Program-made: the position numbers and the translations under genes
Assembly: GCA_017163975.1 (NCBI GenBank)
Contig: JAFFSR010000353.1
Span: 216,001-280,000 of the forward strand
DNA: 64,000 bases
From: Anastatus disparis
Lineage: Eukaryota; Arthropoda; Insecta; Hymenoptera; Eupelmidae
Reading direction: 5' to 3'
Shown: in pieces, positions 31,810 through 43,520 of the stretch
Position numbering within the stretch: the first letter of the stretch is position 1
Layout of the letters: every line of letters begins with the position of its first letter
Notes under the pieces: model-generated
The model's input: only the letters and a program-made list of their open reading frames with translations
Database searches by the model: none
Told to the model about the DNA's origin: nothing

Positions 31810-31925
31810 GGGAACGTTCACAAACCACGTAGCCTGATTTTCAATGCATTTTGACCCCCCGTCCCCCCATGTAGCATTTTTCCTTAACTCCCCCGCACCC
31901 CCCCCTTAAGGCATGTGGTTTATAA
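31810..31925. repeat. T terminus with C-run blocks (left)
   Basis: After the inverted end come GACCCCCCGTCCCCCC and CTCCCCCGCACCCCCCCC blocks and ATGTAGCATTTTTCC. The right terminus (51545-51668) has the matching C-runs and GTAGCATTTCATG. Sub-terminal similarity extends well beyond the simple inverted end. Confidence 0.65.
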
Positions 31926-32016
31926 TTATTAAAATTTTTCATGTTATTGAACTAACTAAAAGTTTTATTAGAAACATTTACTGTACATATAATAACAGAT
32001 TTAACATTTCTCTCTA

Positions 32017-33614
32017 TCTCTCTATACTATTAAAAATATATCGCCGCTGTCGCCGTCTGAAATACGCCGCTCATTTTTGGCTCCTAAATTTAGCTAAAAT
32101 TCAGCTGAAATCCAGTTAAAATTCAGCTAAAATTCAGCTAAAATCAGCTAAAAGTCAGCTAAAAGTCAGCTAAAATTTTGATGAATTTAGCTATAATTTA
32201 GCTGAAAGCAAGCTAAAAGTCAGCAAAAAGTTACGTATAAGTTAGTTAGAAGTTAGCTAAAAGTTAGCTGAAAATCAGCTAAAAGTTGGCTAAAATTTAG
32301 ATATATTTAGCTGTAATTTAGCTAAAAGCTAGCTACATCTCTCTATATTATAAACAGATTCCGCCGTCGCCGTTGCCGCTGTGTATAAGAATTCGATTTG
32401 TCCTTGGTTAGCTAGAATTTAGCTAGAATCTAACTAAAATTTCGCTAAAAGTTAGTTAAAAATTAGCTAAAAGGTAGCTAAAAGTTAGCTTAAAGTTAGC
32501 TGAAGTCAGATAAAATTAAATTAAAGTTAGCTACATTCAATCAAAAGTTAGCTACATTCAATCAAAAGTTAGCTACATTCAATCAAAAGTTAGCTACATT
32601 AAATCAAAAGTTAGCTAAATTTAATGTTAAAATTAGCTAAATTCATACAAAATTTAGTTGGAAATTAGCTGAAATTTAGCTAACAGTTATCTAGAATTTA
32701 TAGTAATTTTAGGCAATTTTAAATATTGATTTGTTTTTAACTGAATTTTAGCTGTATTTTAGATCTTTTTATATTATATACTCTCTATTCGGCGATATAC
32801 TATTGAAAGTATATCACCGCTGTCATCGCTGTTATCGTCAGAAATGTGCCCCTCATTTTTGGACCTGCATTACAGCGTTAAATTTAGCTGGATTTAAGCT
32901 TGTAATTAGCTAGGAAATAACTAACTCAAAATTAGCTGATTTCAAGCTTGTAGTCAACTTGGTAACAGCTAATTTTAAGTTTTGTATATGACGATATATG
33001 ATAACATATAAGTTTAAGATTTATAATAGATGAAAAATAGGTAACAATATTTTTTTCACAATAAGCTAATTATCCTGTAATCATCGTGAAGTTTAATCAT
33101 ATAAATAATTATTAATTTTACGATTTTATTTAAAGTATAGGGTTGAAAATATCATTTTGAAAAAAGCTAAATTGAAGTTTAATAATCAAATGATAAGATT
33201 TAAATTTTATTAAGTCAAAATCAATATCTAACACTTAAATATTAAATTTTTATTTAATTTTGTAAAAAAACACCGACATTACAGTTTTCCAAATTTTTTA
33301 TTCTTAATCCAAAAATGTTTCAAATATCTATTACTGCCTTCCATTTTCAGTTCATTATAAAACTATCAAATATAAAATTATCACTATATTCAGTTCATTA
33401 TAAAAGTATTAAATAAAATCTCTATAATTAAATTATTAAATCAAGTGTACTTATTCACTGTCTCCCTGTATCTACTTAGCTGAATCATAGTAAGATTATT
33501 ATAATTATATTTCTATATATTTCTTTCAAAATTGTGAATTCTTGGATATTTTTTTAAAATTATAAAAGCAAGATGGGGGTTGGCGCGCTTGCGCGCAGGG
33601 GGCATTCCCCCTAG
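32017..33614 (+). mobile_element. Non-autonomous Helitron
   Basis: Starts A|TCTCTCTATACTATTAAA and ends with a GC hairpin (GGCGCGCTTGCGCGC), a GGGGG-ATT-CCCCC stem and CTAG|T, the rules for Helitron 5' and 3' ends. The interior is full of AGCTAAAATTT-like repeats (32090-32700). A second 5'-like start (TCTCTCTATATTATAA at 32338) and a third related block near 32785-32830 with CCGCTGTC are inside. No Rep/helicase, so it depends on another copy. Confidence 0.75.
33572..33614 (+). other. Helitron 3' terminal hairpin and CTAG end
   Basis: GGTTGGCGCGCTTGCGCGC followed by GGGGGCATTCCCCCTAG. The final CTAG precedes T of the host. Related ends are at 46687-46735 (minus strand) and, incomplete, at 49458-49500. 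Confidence 0.8.
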
Positions 33615-33696
33615 TATATCTTAAAATTATTGTACATATATCAATATTAATAATATTATATATTAAATATTTAATTTTCTAATGATCTTTCGTGTG

Positions 33697-34157
33697 CTAT
33701 AAATTTTCAAACCCATCTATAATTGAAAATTGTGAAACTAGCCAGTCGTGTAAGTCATTAATGAAAATAGAAGAATTATCTCTTTTTTGATCTTCAGATA
33801 TATCAATAGGTGAATCAATTTCAATATCTTAGGGTACTGGAAATCCAGTCACTGTCACAGGTTTCAAACCAATTGCTAATCTAAGGAAAAGATCGGGAAA
33901 GCTATCTTTTTCTTTGACTTCCTCTGGAGCAGGTATTAGAAGTTGGCCATCACTTGATCTACGTAATGGAAAAGGAGGTGGAAGAAAACCATTGGTGATA
34001 GGTAGAATACTTTTTAAATCACTTCTCCATTCCCGACAACAATCTCTATCATCACATTTAACAATCTATAAATTTTATAAAGTGATTGAAATAATATTTC
34101 AAAAATAATATTTTAACATAAATTTATAATTTGAAAATAACCTAATTAATTCGCACC
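33697..34157 (-). pseudogene. T transposase, C-terminal exon
   Basis: After an intron (acceptor at 34066-34067) the frame reads IVKCDDRDCCREWRSDLKSI, a Cys-rich segment, then LPPPFPLRSSSDGQLLIPAP and DLFLRLAIGLKP, ending at TAG 33699-33697. The exon proper is about 34065-33697; 34158-34066 side is intron after a GTGCGA donor. A TAA interrupts after TGFPVP. The role of this tail is unknown. Plus-strand open frames here are shadows. Confidence 0.6.
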
Positions 34158-34611
34158 TGAAGAAAATATTGGCTCTCACGTACATGCAAATTATACCATT
34201 CCGATGAGACTTCCTCAATAACACAGTCTGAAGTGTTATTAACGTATTCAGCTGTCACAGAATATCCATCAATAACCATATCACTTCATATCTCAGCAAG
34301 TGTTTGTCCTGCAAATTCAAAATTTTTTTCTTCGAGTTCTTCATCTATTATTACACCAGCACTGTCGAGATGCGAGCCATAATGATCATGAGGCAATACT
34401 AATCCGGCTAGTTCATTGCTAAACTTAGCCATCCGCCTTTCCACGCGATTATATGCGCTTCGACCAGGAGCATTAGTGATTATAAATAAAGCATCTAAAT
34501 CGTAAACCAGAAAATGATGACATGCACAAGTAATTACTTTTTTGTAACGTGGATTTTCATCAGGCCCGCCGTCAGATGTAATAGCAATAATGGGTTTAAC
34601 TTTTTCTCCAA
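34157..34611 (-). pseudogene. T transposase, catalytic exon with SDGGPDENPRY
   Basis: Acceptor TTCTTATAG precedes VGEKVKPIIAITSDGGPDEN. TSDGGPDENPRY holds an acidic pair expected at the active site; THAPGRSAYN-like TNAPGRSAYNRVERRMA and LPHDHYGSHLD follow, with FEFAGQTLAEI near the end. I recognise this motif set from a widespread arthropod transposase-like family, but cannot name its superfamily. A TGA replaces an expected Trp just after LAEI. The exon ends at a GTGCGA donor (34156-34151). Confidence 0.65.
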
Positions 34612-34679
34612 CTATAAGAAAGTAATAAAATAAATTAAATAATATTGAATTATTTACTACGCACAATTTTAGACTATTT

Positions 34680-35133
34680 ATTTGATACTATAAAGTATTT
34701 CTTTGAAGGAATCTAACGTAAGAAATTTTTGAAAATCAACAGCATGCGATAATGCCGTACTTGAAGAATGTTTCGCTCTTCGAATCGCAACATATGTAGG
34801 CCCCGAATAAGATACATTTTTTGGATCACTGATCTTGCCATCTTCTATTTTAATGCCTGCATAAACACGCAACATATATAGGCCCCGAATAAGATACATT
34901 TTTTGGATCACTGATCTTGCCATCTTCTATTTTAATGACTGCATGGAATGAGCTTATGGCGAGGTGCTATGACCCAATCATGATCAGAAAGTGTTATTTT
35001 ATACTCCAAATGCATAAGCAAAGGCGCTTGCTTATTAGTGGCAGCAAGGCCAATAGGTACTTTACTTTTATCATCTTGCGAAATTAAGGCTACTTGTTTA
35101 CTACCAAGTACTGAAATTAGTTGTTCCAATGAT
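34680..35133 (-). pseudogene. T transposase, exon with SQDDK and a frame-breaking duplication
   Basis: Begins after acceptor GAACAG; joining to the preceding exon gives TASIR-SLEQLISVL. Contains LISQDDKSKVPIGLAATNKQ (first acidic cluster), HDWVIAPRHKLIP, then KIEDGKISDPKNVSYSG twice because an 82-bp segment is tandemly duplicated (about 34779-34942), shifting the frame. It continues with AIRRAKHSSSTALSHAVDF and ends near 34680. Confidence 0.65.
34779..34942. repeat. 82-bp tandem duplication inside the T transposase exon
   Basis: Two copies sharing GATACATTTTTTGGATCACT and CTTGCCATCTTCTATTTTAA, with a few differences. Since 82 is not a multiple of 3 it destroys the frame. Confidence 0.8.
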
Positions 35134-35216
35134 CTGTTCAATTAAAAATATTATTTGAAGACTCAGATTTTTCAAAATAAATATAAATAAACATAAAAAT
35201 AATCACCTTATTGATG

Positions 35217-35547
35217 CTGTGCAAGATTTACTATCAATGTGATCTTTTCTGGCGTTATTTTGAGTCCGACAAAGTTTCACTGGCACCGTATTAACATGCC
35301 TTTTACCCTCAATTGTATGAGAATCTTGTGGTAAAAGACGAAGATAAGTAGCACTTTCTGATATTGTAATTCCAAGACTCGATTCAATCTCATTTTTTAA
35401 TTCTTTTAAAGTTTTACAACTCCTAATTATGTTAGAACATCTACGATCATAAGCTGCTCCGCCAAACGTAGCAATTTCAGCAATCGTAGTCAACAATTCA
35501 GGATGATGGGTCTCTATTCTTGGTCGACCTGGCCCTTCGTTGATCTG
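35217..35547 (-). pseudogene. T transposase, exon preceding the catalytic region
   Basis: Acceptor TATTTCAG at the 5' side, donor GTGATT at 35216-35211. Frame: GPGRPRIETHHPELLTTIAE, CSNIIRSCKTLKELKNEIES, SATYLRLLPQDS, GKRHVNTVPVKL. The first part looks like a helical DNA-binding segment. Matches in order the family noted for the following exons. The intron upstream of this exon received both the 11-kb element and Helitron 2. Confidence 0.65.
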
Positions 35548-35627
35548 AAATATAAATAAAAATTATTGCATATACAAATAAATAAAAAATTATGCTAACA
35601 CTATATCTTACAAATATCAGATATTTT

Positions 35628-35628
<1 letters not shown>

Positions 35629-35667
<39 letters not shown>
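35629..35667. repeat. (TA)n at the left edge of element S
   Basis: About 19 TA units directly outside GGGTCAAAA. The right edge has the same repeat at 46666-46686. Confidence 0.9.
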
Positions 35668-35669
<2 letters not shown>

Positions 35670-37200
35670 GTCAAAATAACATCTTTTTATAAAAGTGTGC
35701 GCATGTGGATCACCGATTTTGCTGATTTTGAGATATGTTTTAGTATTATTAAAGTTAGGAATCTGTGCAAAATTTCAGCTCTCTAAGTGCAAAACTCGCC
35801 GAAATATGGCCTTTCAAAGGTCAAAAACTCCGCTTTTTTCGGCTGTTTTTCACTCTTTTTCAAAATTCTGCCAAGACTCGAGTTTTTAACATATTTTAAT
35901 TCGGCAGGCGGCAATTTCTTCGTTTTTATGTTAATTTTAAATTTTCGTAATTATATTTTTAAAAAATTCTAATCAGGCTTCTGAAAACTCTTAGAATAAA
36001 ATACTGATTTTTGACATTTTTGACAATTTTTAAACAGCTGTAACTCATTTGAATTTTGATATTTTTAAATTATCAAAATTTTGTTTTATTGGTCAAAAAG
36101 AAAGCTTTAATTTGCATTTTTAAATTTTCAAAAAGGTTTAAAATTGACGGAGATACAAAGGTTTAAAGTTTGCAAAATTTCTAAAATATACGTTTTTTAC
36201 AAAATTTAGATCATTGTAACTCTGGCCGGACAACTTCAAATTCACTAAATCTTACAAGAAAACTTTCTATAAGTCACGTAAAATGAGGCCAAATAGGCCT
36301 GGTCAATGGTATCCTACGATTTTACTATTATTTGAACCTCTCATAATTCAGTATTTTGCTTCACAAGTAAATCAATACACCCAGCTGTTGCGTCTTCTAC
36401 TCATAAATGCGAAAACCTTAAAAGATTCAACAGGCTATAAATTATGAAATGAGCGATAAAAAACTTGATTTTATGCTTGAGTATAGGTCTCTAGGTCGTT
36501 TAGAATAAAAGTTATAACAGTTTGAGAATTTTTTATTTCTCAAGGTATCAAATCCGTGAACGCTTACTCTAGCCGATTTTTAGATTGGTCTTAAATTTCC
36601 TATAACTTAATTTCTATGATACTTCAGGACTCTTATTGAAGCTCTAATTAAAAATTATTGCTTGTAATTTCAATATCTTTGATGAAGTATAAATGTAAGT
36701 CTGCTAACATCTAAAATAAACAACTTTATTTTTTTCTTATAACATCGTTAAGTCCCTATTGAAAATAATGACGTCTTTGGATGTGTCTGGATTTGTAACA
36801 AAAAAAAAGACGTCTTTTAATAACGTCATAAGTCACAAGAGAAAATTCAAAAGTAGTTAAACTACAGGATAATAATTATTTTTTATTTTTCATTAAAACC
36901 TACAAAAATACCTCTATTCATTAGTTAAAATAGAGTGTGAGAAAACTATCATTATTTTAGATCAAACGAAACTGTCAGTTTATATGCTCTGAACGGTCTT
37001 ATTCTTTTCGTGCGCATTCGCTTACCATAAAGAAATCAATCGCTAAAAAGCGCGGTAGCCCTCTAACGAGCAATCATCAGTACTATTATACAAATTGATA
37101 TGAATGTATATAATAGTACTAATGATTGCTCGTTAGAGGGCTACCGCGTTTTTTAGCGATTGATTTCTTTATGGTAAGCAAATGCGCACGAAAAGAATAA
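35668..37200. repeat. Left long inverted repeat of element S
   Basis: 1533 bp matched by the reverse complement of 45135-46665. It ends inside foldback element F, 100 bp past F's centre. Frames such as 35787-35972 appear in both arms (again at 46361-46546, minus strand) only because of the duplication. Confidence 0.85.
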
Positions 37201-37454
37201 GACAGTTCAGAGCATATAAACTGACAGTTTCGTTTGATCTAAAATAATGATGATTTTCTCACACTCTATTTCAACTAATGAATAGAGGTATTTTTGTAGG
37301 TTTTAATGAAAATAAAAAAATAATTATTATCCTGTAGTTTAACTACTTTTGAATTTTCTCTTGTGACTTATGACGTTATTAAAAGACGTCTTTAAAGACG
37401 TCTTTTTTGTTCCAAATCCAGACACGTCCAAAGACGTCATTATTTTCAATAGGG
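36754..37454. mobile_element. Foldback element F, complete copy
   Basis: 701-bp palindrome, ends CCCTATTGAAAATAATGACG and its reverse complement, centre near 37100 at a TTGATATGAATGTATATAA loop. Includes GACGTC-rich sub-ends and GATTGCTCGTTAGAGGGCTA arms. Partial copies: 45135-45577 and 27410-27692. No ORF. Confidence 0.8.
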
Positions 37455-37672
37455 GTATCAGCTATTACTTTAATTGAGTGTGACATCTTTACCGACGACT
37501 ATCATATCTGTGTGATTTAATATTTCATATAAAAAAATTGAAGTAACAGCTGATACTCAAGTAATGATACTTAAGTTCCAAGTGATACTCAATACTCAAG
37601 TCATGACTATAAATTCAAGCCCTACCCTCACCTTGTGAATTTTCATACCTGTTTATACGATCGTGTACTAAA
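37455..37672. other. Spacer with small hairpin
   Basis: GTATCAGCTATTACTT near 37455 pairs with AAGTAACAGCTGATAC near 37541-37556, and GATACT/CAAG motifs recur after it. Nothing else is seen. Confidence 0.4.
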
Positions 37673-37675
37673 TAA

Positions 37676-38312
37676 GGGTGAAATCAAATGGAGCGGAAAA
37701 TAGGCGACGGAACGTCACAGAACCTCAATTCCGCATCTTTGTATTCCGCCAACGGAGTAAAGACGACGTAATAGACGACATCAATTTTTATTTTGTTTAA
37801 AAAAATTATTAGTGCTTCATTAACCTCACGTAATATTTTTAATTTGCTTTCCATAGCTGTACTTTTAATTTCAATCAAACTTTTAAATTCTATTTTGGTT
37901 AACTATTTGTTTAAACAATTTCAAAAAGTCTGTGACGCTTCTATTATCCCGTCAAATTTGTTTCCCTATATTCACATGGAACGGAATAGAAGTTCTGTGA
38001 CGTTGATTAGCAATTTTATAATTAAAAAATAATGATGTTAATTGAAATATTTGGTTATAATAACAAACTATATTTTATTTTTATAAAAACAGAATCTCAT
38101 TACAATAACAATAGGTGATTATTTCCAACTTTTTTAACATTTTTGTTGTTAATTTAAAATTCGCGGATACATTTGTATGCTATTTTTAACAATTTTTCAG
38201 CTACATTCCGCGCCATGTGAACATAGGGAAAAAATTTGACGGAAAACAAGGCGACGGAATGAATGTTTTGTGACGTTCCGTCGTCTATTTTCCGCTCCAT
38301 CTGATTTCACCC
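37676..38312. mobile_element. MITE M, GGGTGAAATCA ends, TAA target duplication
   Basis: GGGTGAAATCAAATGGAGCG continuing for about 43 bp is inverted at the right end with few mismatches; TAA flanks both sides (37673-37675, 38313-38315). A second inner inverted pair (CCCTATATTCACATGGAACG against the segment near 38210-38245) is present. The 3-bp TWA duplication suggests PIF/Harbinger-type mobilisation. Short frames inside are not genes. Confidence 0.75.
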
Positions 38313-38426
38313 TAAAACTAGAATGAACGTCTATGTTACTTTCGATTGTTGTTTTTTTAAAATAGCAATTATTACTTTTACTCATAGTAAATAAATGGGA
38401 AAAAATAAACAAGAAGTTTTTTAAAT

Positions 38427-39510
38427 ATGGCTTTAAATTGCTATATTGCAAAACTATTAGTACATGAAACTGAAAAATGTATCAGTGATTCTTATACACA
38501 AAATAATACTTTAAAAAACATAGATTCTTTTAGCAAAGATGACTTAAAATATTTGAGTTACCGTCTTCCTGGTTTTAAAATTGATTGCAATGATGTAATT
38601 TGCACTCACCACGCTGATAAATATTTAAGACATTATTCAATGAAACAAAAAAAATGTTGCGACCCATTCAACAAACATGCAGTGAATGTGAAAATTCATT
38701 TGAATGTATTAAGTCTTCAGGATTGTGAAAGTTTTGAAAAAATTCTAAACATTAGATTAATCCCAGGGCAAAAAATATGTCGTAATTGTTATAGAAAAAT
38801 AAAGACTGCAATATTAATTTATGGTAAGCAAAATAACTATTGCCGTGATCCCTTTAAAAGACACAGAAATCCAGTGAATAATTTTCTGAAAATAGTAGAT
38901 GAAAATATATCTGTAAAATTTGCAGTAGCCTGCAGCGATATTGAATTGTTATCAGGTGTCACAGTATGTTCCTCTTGTTATAACAGAATCCAGTCAATAG
39001 TAACAGAGTTCGAAACACAACAAAATATAAAATCTGATGTGAAAGCTACTGCGACTCAAAGCAGCGAAAGTAATAGTGAATCATTAGCAAGTTTACAAAA
39101 CTCTGAGAACTTCATATCTACAAGTCAAAATGCAAAAAATTTAGATTCACTTTATGCAATGTTTAATATTTCACCTATAGATAAAAATAAATTAACGCTT
39201 GATAGATTGAAAAATAAAGCATTAGATGCATTACAATGTATTGTTGGCGAAATTACCACTACAATGTGTAAAGTATATGATATTGAATTACCAAATTTTT
39301 CAAATTTAAATGAAATTCATCAGGATTCAGTAGCGTTTAAAGCATTTATCAAGAACTCAGTGAATTATTATAATTTAGCATCTAATACTAATGAAAAAAT
39401 AAAAATTTTAAGCTTGATGCCATATGATTGGAGTTATAAAATGGTTAATCAATATTTTGACTGTTCTCGTTATTTTTATAATGAAGTAGTGAAACTACGA
39501 GAAAATGAAG
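38427..39510 (+). pseudogene. Element S transposase, exon 1
   Basis: Opens with MALNCYIAKLLVHETEKCI. Two Cys-rich clusters, CRNCYRKIKTAILIYGKQ (about residues 121-138) and CSSCYNRIQSIVTEF (about residues 182-196), look like zinc-binding N-terminal modules; a Ser/Asn linker and a helical C-terminal part follow. The exon is open throughout and ends GAAAATGAAG|GTAAAT, a good donor, leaving one base of a codon that the next exon completes (G|GG). Residues after 361 in the open frame are intron. No other start is better supported. Confidence 0.65.
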
Positions 39511-42369
39511 GTAAATATTTGAATATCACATTGATAATAATATAATAATCACTATAATAATATTATAACAGTAATAATAATAATCACATTATTAATGTTA
39601 AATAGATTCAGAATTCATAACAAAAATAATAATTGTAAAAATTAAATTTTAATTAATAAATGCAATAATTAAAATATATTTTATCTAGTTCTGTTTCCTT
39701 AAAAAAATACAAAAAATGACTAGTTTATAGTTATCACAGGAAAATGTTAGTAATCAATGATTGTGATATACTAATAAATAAAAACAAATTATAAATTTAA
39801 TACTAAAATAATTAATGAATTTTTTCGTTCAAATTTATCTGGAGAATTTTTATTACAAAAACTTTTTATTAAAACCAATGATCAAATATTGCAGTATAAT
39901 ACACAATATTTCATTTCTACTATTATAAAAAAAATTTAATGAACTAATCATAGTAATTAAAATCCATACAATGTTTAAAATGCACATTAGAAGCATTATT
40001 TAATCATAATTTTTTAGAAATTGAAAATTTTGTATCTGTGGCATTTCATGTCAACTCACCTGGTCAAAGAATAAAAATCGCTAAAAATCTGAAAATATTT
40101 GATACCCAAAATATACAAAAAAAATTTTTAGAGGCTTAGGTCCAAGAGGTCAAGAGCTAAAGGTCATGAAATTTTGGGATTTTTTGAATTTTTTTTGTTA
40201 AATTATCATCTTTGATATTTTTTATTCAAAAACTAACGATCTTAGAAAAAAATGTATAAACAAATTTTTTGTTGGAAATTATGTGTAGAAACTGTACAAA
40301 TTTTTCCCAATTCCAGAGTGGCTATCTTCTGATTGGTCCATTATATATTTGCATATAATTTTAAATTACTCGAGTTGGCCCAGATTCATTTTATTCATTT
40401 AGCATTAAAAAGTTGCATTATATATTGACCTTTGACTGAAATTTTTCCTCATGTGCGAAAAGTTCTCTGTAAGCAGCTATGGAACTTTCAATTTTTCCAA
40501 AAATAATGTTTTCAGTGATATTGAAAATTTTTATTTGAAATTTGCTCTCAACACTCTTGATAATTCTTAATTATTAATATGATAATTATTTTGATATTGT
40601 TATTATATTTTAAAATTTTATTATATTTTAACAATTTGAATCTTATTCAATGCAGAATTAAGCTAAATTAATAACTGTACATTCACATAATAAAAATCCA
40701 CTTATAAGTTTAAAGTCAAAGTACACTGAACAAAGAATTATTAAATTATTTCACAGTTGCATTCCACATTGCTATTTAATTAATATTAAATAGAAAAATT
40801 GTGAACTCACAATACACTAAACAATCAAGTTTAAAATACACAACAGAAATCTATAGAAAGAAAGCGAACAAGCTATTCAGCTTGATAACTTTTAAGTTAT
40901 AAATAAAAATTAATTTTTCTGTTTAAATAAGCTGAGGTTGAAGTGATAATCCCAAAAATATCAGCAGAACCTACTGATTTATCTTACAGATTTATTGATA
41001 CTGTTCACTGTTGAGTGTGAGGCAGCATCTATAATTGTATACTTAATAAATAGCTGTAAAAGTTATTGATTTTTTTAATTCTCTTGGTGTATTTAGTACA
41101 ATGTTTGTAAATATGCAGACAAGAGCAAGGTCCTTTGTCTTGTTCAATTTCAGAATAAATTCCAAATTGGTGTGATAAAACTTTATGAAAGACATAGTCT
41201 AAGTATCACATACAAGTAGCTTTTTAATGGCAAAATTAAGAATTTATATAATATAATTATAAAATCATTGCATTGTTTGAAATTTTTAATTTAATCAATA
41301 TTTCTATTTTTATTCTTTGAAATGCTTTATGATATAAATTTAAATTATAAATACGGTTGAAGTTATCAATTTTAAATTCACAAATATATTTATGAAAATA
41401 TAATTTTATTATCAAAGCAGAAGATTCCAGTCAAATTGAGTCGCAAACAATAATTTTTAATAAAATCTTTCGAATTTGTATTGTGTACTTGAAATAAAAA
41501 TAAAAAATATGAGATTATATAATGATATAAATAAAATTTATTTACCATAAATTTAATATTAATTCAATAGCAGTTTGGAATGCAACTGTAAAATAATGAA
41601 ATAATTTTTCGTTCAGTGTGCTTTGACTTTCAACTAAGTGGCCTTTAATCTAATTGAGTGGATTTTGATTATGCGGTTGTGCAGTTATTGATTTAGCTTA
41701 ATTCTGCACGAATCGAGATTAAAATTGTTAAAATATAATAACATTTCAAAATATAATAATAATATTAAAATAATTATCATATTAATAATTAAGAATTATC
41801 AAGAGTGTCGAGGGAAAATTTCCAATAAAAATTTTCAATAACACTGAAAACATTATTTTTGGAAAAATTAAAAGTTTGATAGCTGCTTACAGAGACATTT
41901 TCCACATGGGGGAAAATTTCAGTTAAAAGTCTATATATAATGCAACTTTTTAATGCCAAATGAGTAAAATGAACCTGGACGAACTCGAGTAATTTAAAAT
42001 TATATGCAATTATATAACGGATCAATCAGAAGATAGCAACTCTGGAATTGGGAAAAATTTGAACAGTTTCTACACATAATGTCCAACAAAAAATGTCTCG
42101 ATACTTTTTTCAAAGACCCTTAGTTTTTGAATAACAAAATATCAAAGATGATAATTTAACAAAAAAATTCAAAAAATCCCAAAATTTCATGATCTCTTGC
42201 TCTTGACCTCTTTGACCTAGACCTCTTAAAATTGTTTTGTATACTTTGAGTATCAAATATAACATATTTCCAGATTTTCAGCGATTTTTATTTTTTGACC
42301 AGGTGAATTGACATGAAATGCCCCATCTATATAAAATGATGTATATAATAAAATTCTATTTTATCATAG
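39511..42369 (+). other. Intron 1 of the S transposase, occupied by a foldback element
   Basis: Donor GTAAAT, acceptor TTTTATCATAG. Nearly all of the intron is foldback element G (40040-42322); about 0.58 kb of AT-rich intron proper remains. Confidence 0.6.
40040..42322. mobile_element. Foldback element G, 2.28 kb
   Basis: Outer ends GGCATTTCATGTCAA and the reverse complement; the arms run about 1.1 kb each, with centre near 41180, and are diverged by scattered substitutions. Inner landmarks TTGCATTCCA and CACTGAACAAAGAATTATT are mirrored at 41580-41630. No target duplication recognised, no ORF. Confidence 0.75.
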
Positions 42370-43398
42370 GGCCAATGTCACGTTCCAGAAAGTTATACAC
42401 TCGCGTTCCTGATGAAGTAAAAAGGAAATCATTGAATACTATAAAAATGATTGCAATAGTCGTCCATGCAGTGGGATGAAGGAATGTGTTATGCAAAAAG
42501 TTCCCAATGCTAAATCGATTCCAGTACCAAAGAGACTTTTGATGTATGATACTAGAGATCTATACAATAATTGGTTACAGGAGAAAACGTGTGAAGAGAA
42601 AACCATGTTTTTCATTCTTTGCATCTTTGCGCCCTAAAGAATGTGTATCAGCTGGAAGCCCTGGAACGCACACAGTTTGTGTATGCGAGTTACATCAAAA
42701 TGTTAAATTAAGATTATCTGCTTGGAATAGAAAAATAAACTATAGACTGCTTATAGATGAAGCCGTTTGCTCTATTGATAACAAAAATTGCATGCTGCAT
42801 CAAACATGTACAATGTGTCCAGGGCGCAATGCAATTTTTCAATACTTATCCAATGCGCAAGATAATTTGTCAATACTTTCCACTTGCATCTGTTTTAAAA
42901 AATGGGAAACTATCAAGACAAGTGCAGGAAAAGAAGGAGCTCAATTTAGTAAAACAGTTCTCAATGACTTGGAAGAACCTCGTGATGAGTTCTTAAATAA
43001 ACTTGTAGAGGATATTTATAAATTAATGCCTCACCATTTTGTTAGTGAGAATCAAAAATATTCCTCAAAGCATGCAAATCAAATTTAGACAAAAACACCT
43101 GTCTGATCTTAATGGATTTTTCAGAAAATTTTGCTTTTATCTGTCAAGATTCGACTCAGGGCTATTATTATAATAATAGTCAAGCCACTGTACACCCTTT
43201 TGCTGTATATTACAAGGATGAAGCGTCTGAAGAACTGAAGATTTTAAATTTCTGTGTAATATCAGATTGTACAAAACATACAGCGGTTGCAGTTAATATA
43301 TTTCAAGAAAGAGTTTTAGAAAAACTCAAGGAGCTTCTTCCTTGGATAAAAAATATTATATATTTCTCAGACGGAGCACCTACCCAGTACAAAAACAA
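42370..43398 (+). pseudogene. Element S transposase, exon 2 (catalytic, frameshifted)
   Basis: Begins GPMSRSRKLYTRVPDEVKRK, which continues exon 1 in phase. Three frame changes follow (near 42425, 42600 and 43090). Recognisable segments: LRPKECVSAGSPGTHTVCVC, LHQTCTMCPG, ICQDSTQGYYYNNSQATVHP (acidic residue before a QaT-HP motif) and YFSDGAPTQYKNK, an Asp-containing motif at the donor AA|GTAAAT. I recall these from Sola2-like or related arthropod/cnidarian transposases, but have not verified it. Inactive in its present form. Confidence 0.65.
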
Positions 43399-43520
43399 GT
43401 AAATATATATTTATTTTCATAATTTTATTTATCAATAAGTAATAGAATTTTGAAAAAAGTAAAATATTATTTATTTTTCATCCAAGTTCATTAGTTTATA
43501 AAAATAAAAAAATGTTTTAG

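Noticed and set aside
32090..32700. AGCTAAAATTT repeats as a CRISPR-like array
   Set aside because: Units are too short and irregular, there are no unique spacers, and they lie between Helitron termini in a eukaryotic context.
33914..34108. Plus-strand frame with Gly/Lys-rich start
   Set aside because: Antisense of the T transposase C-terminal exon, which has splice-compatible borders and family motifs.
35787..35972. Repeated small protein in both arms of element S
   Set aside because: Same frame at 46361-46546 is due to the inverted duplication; AT-rich, no domain, no start context.
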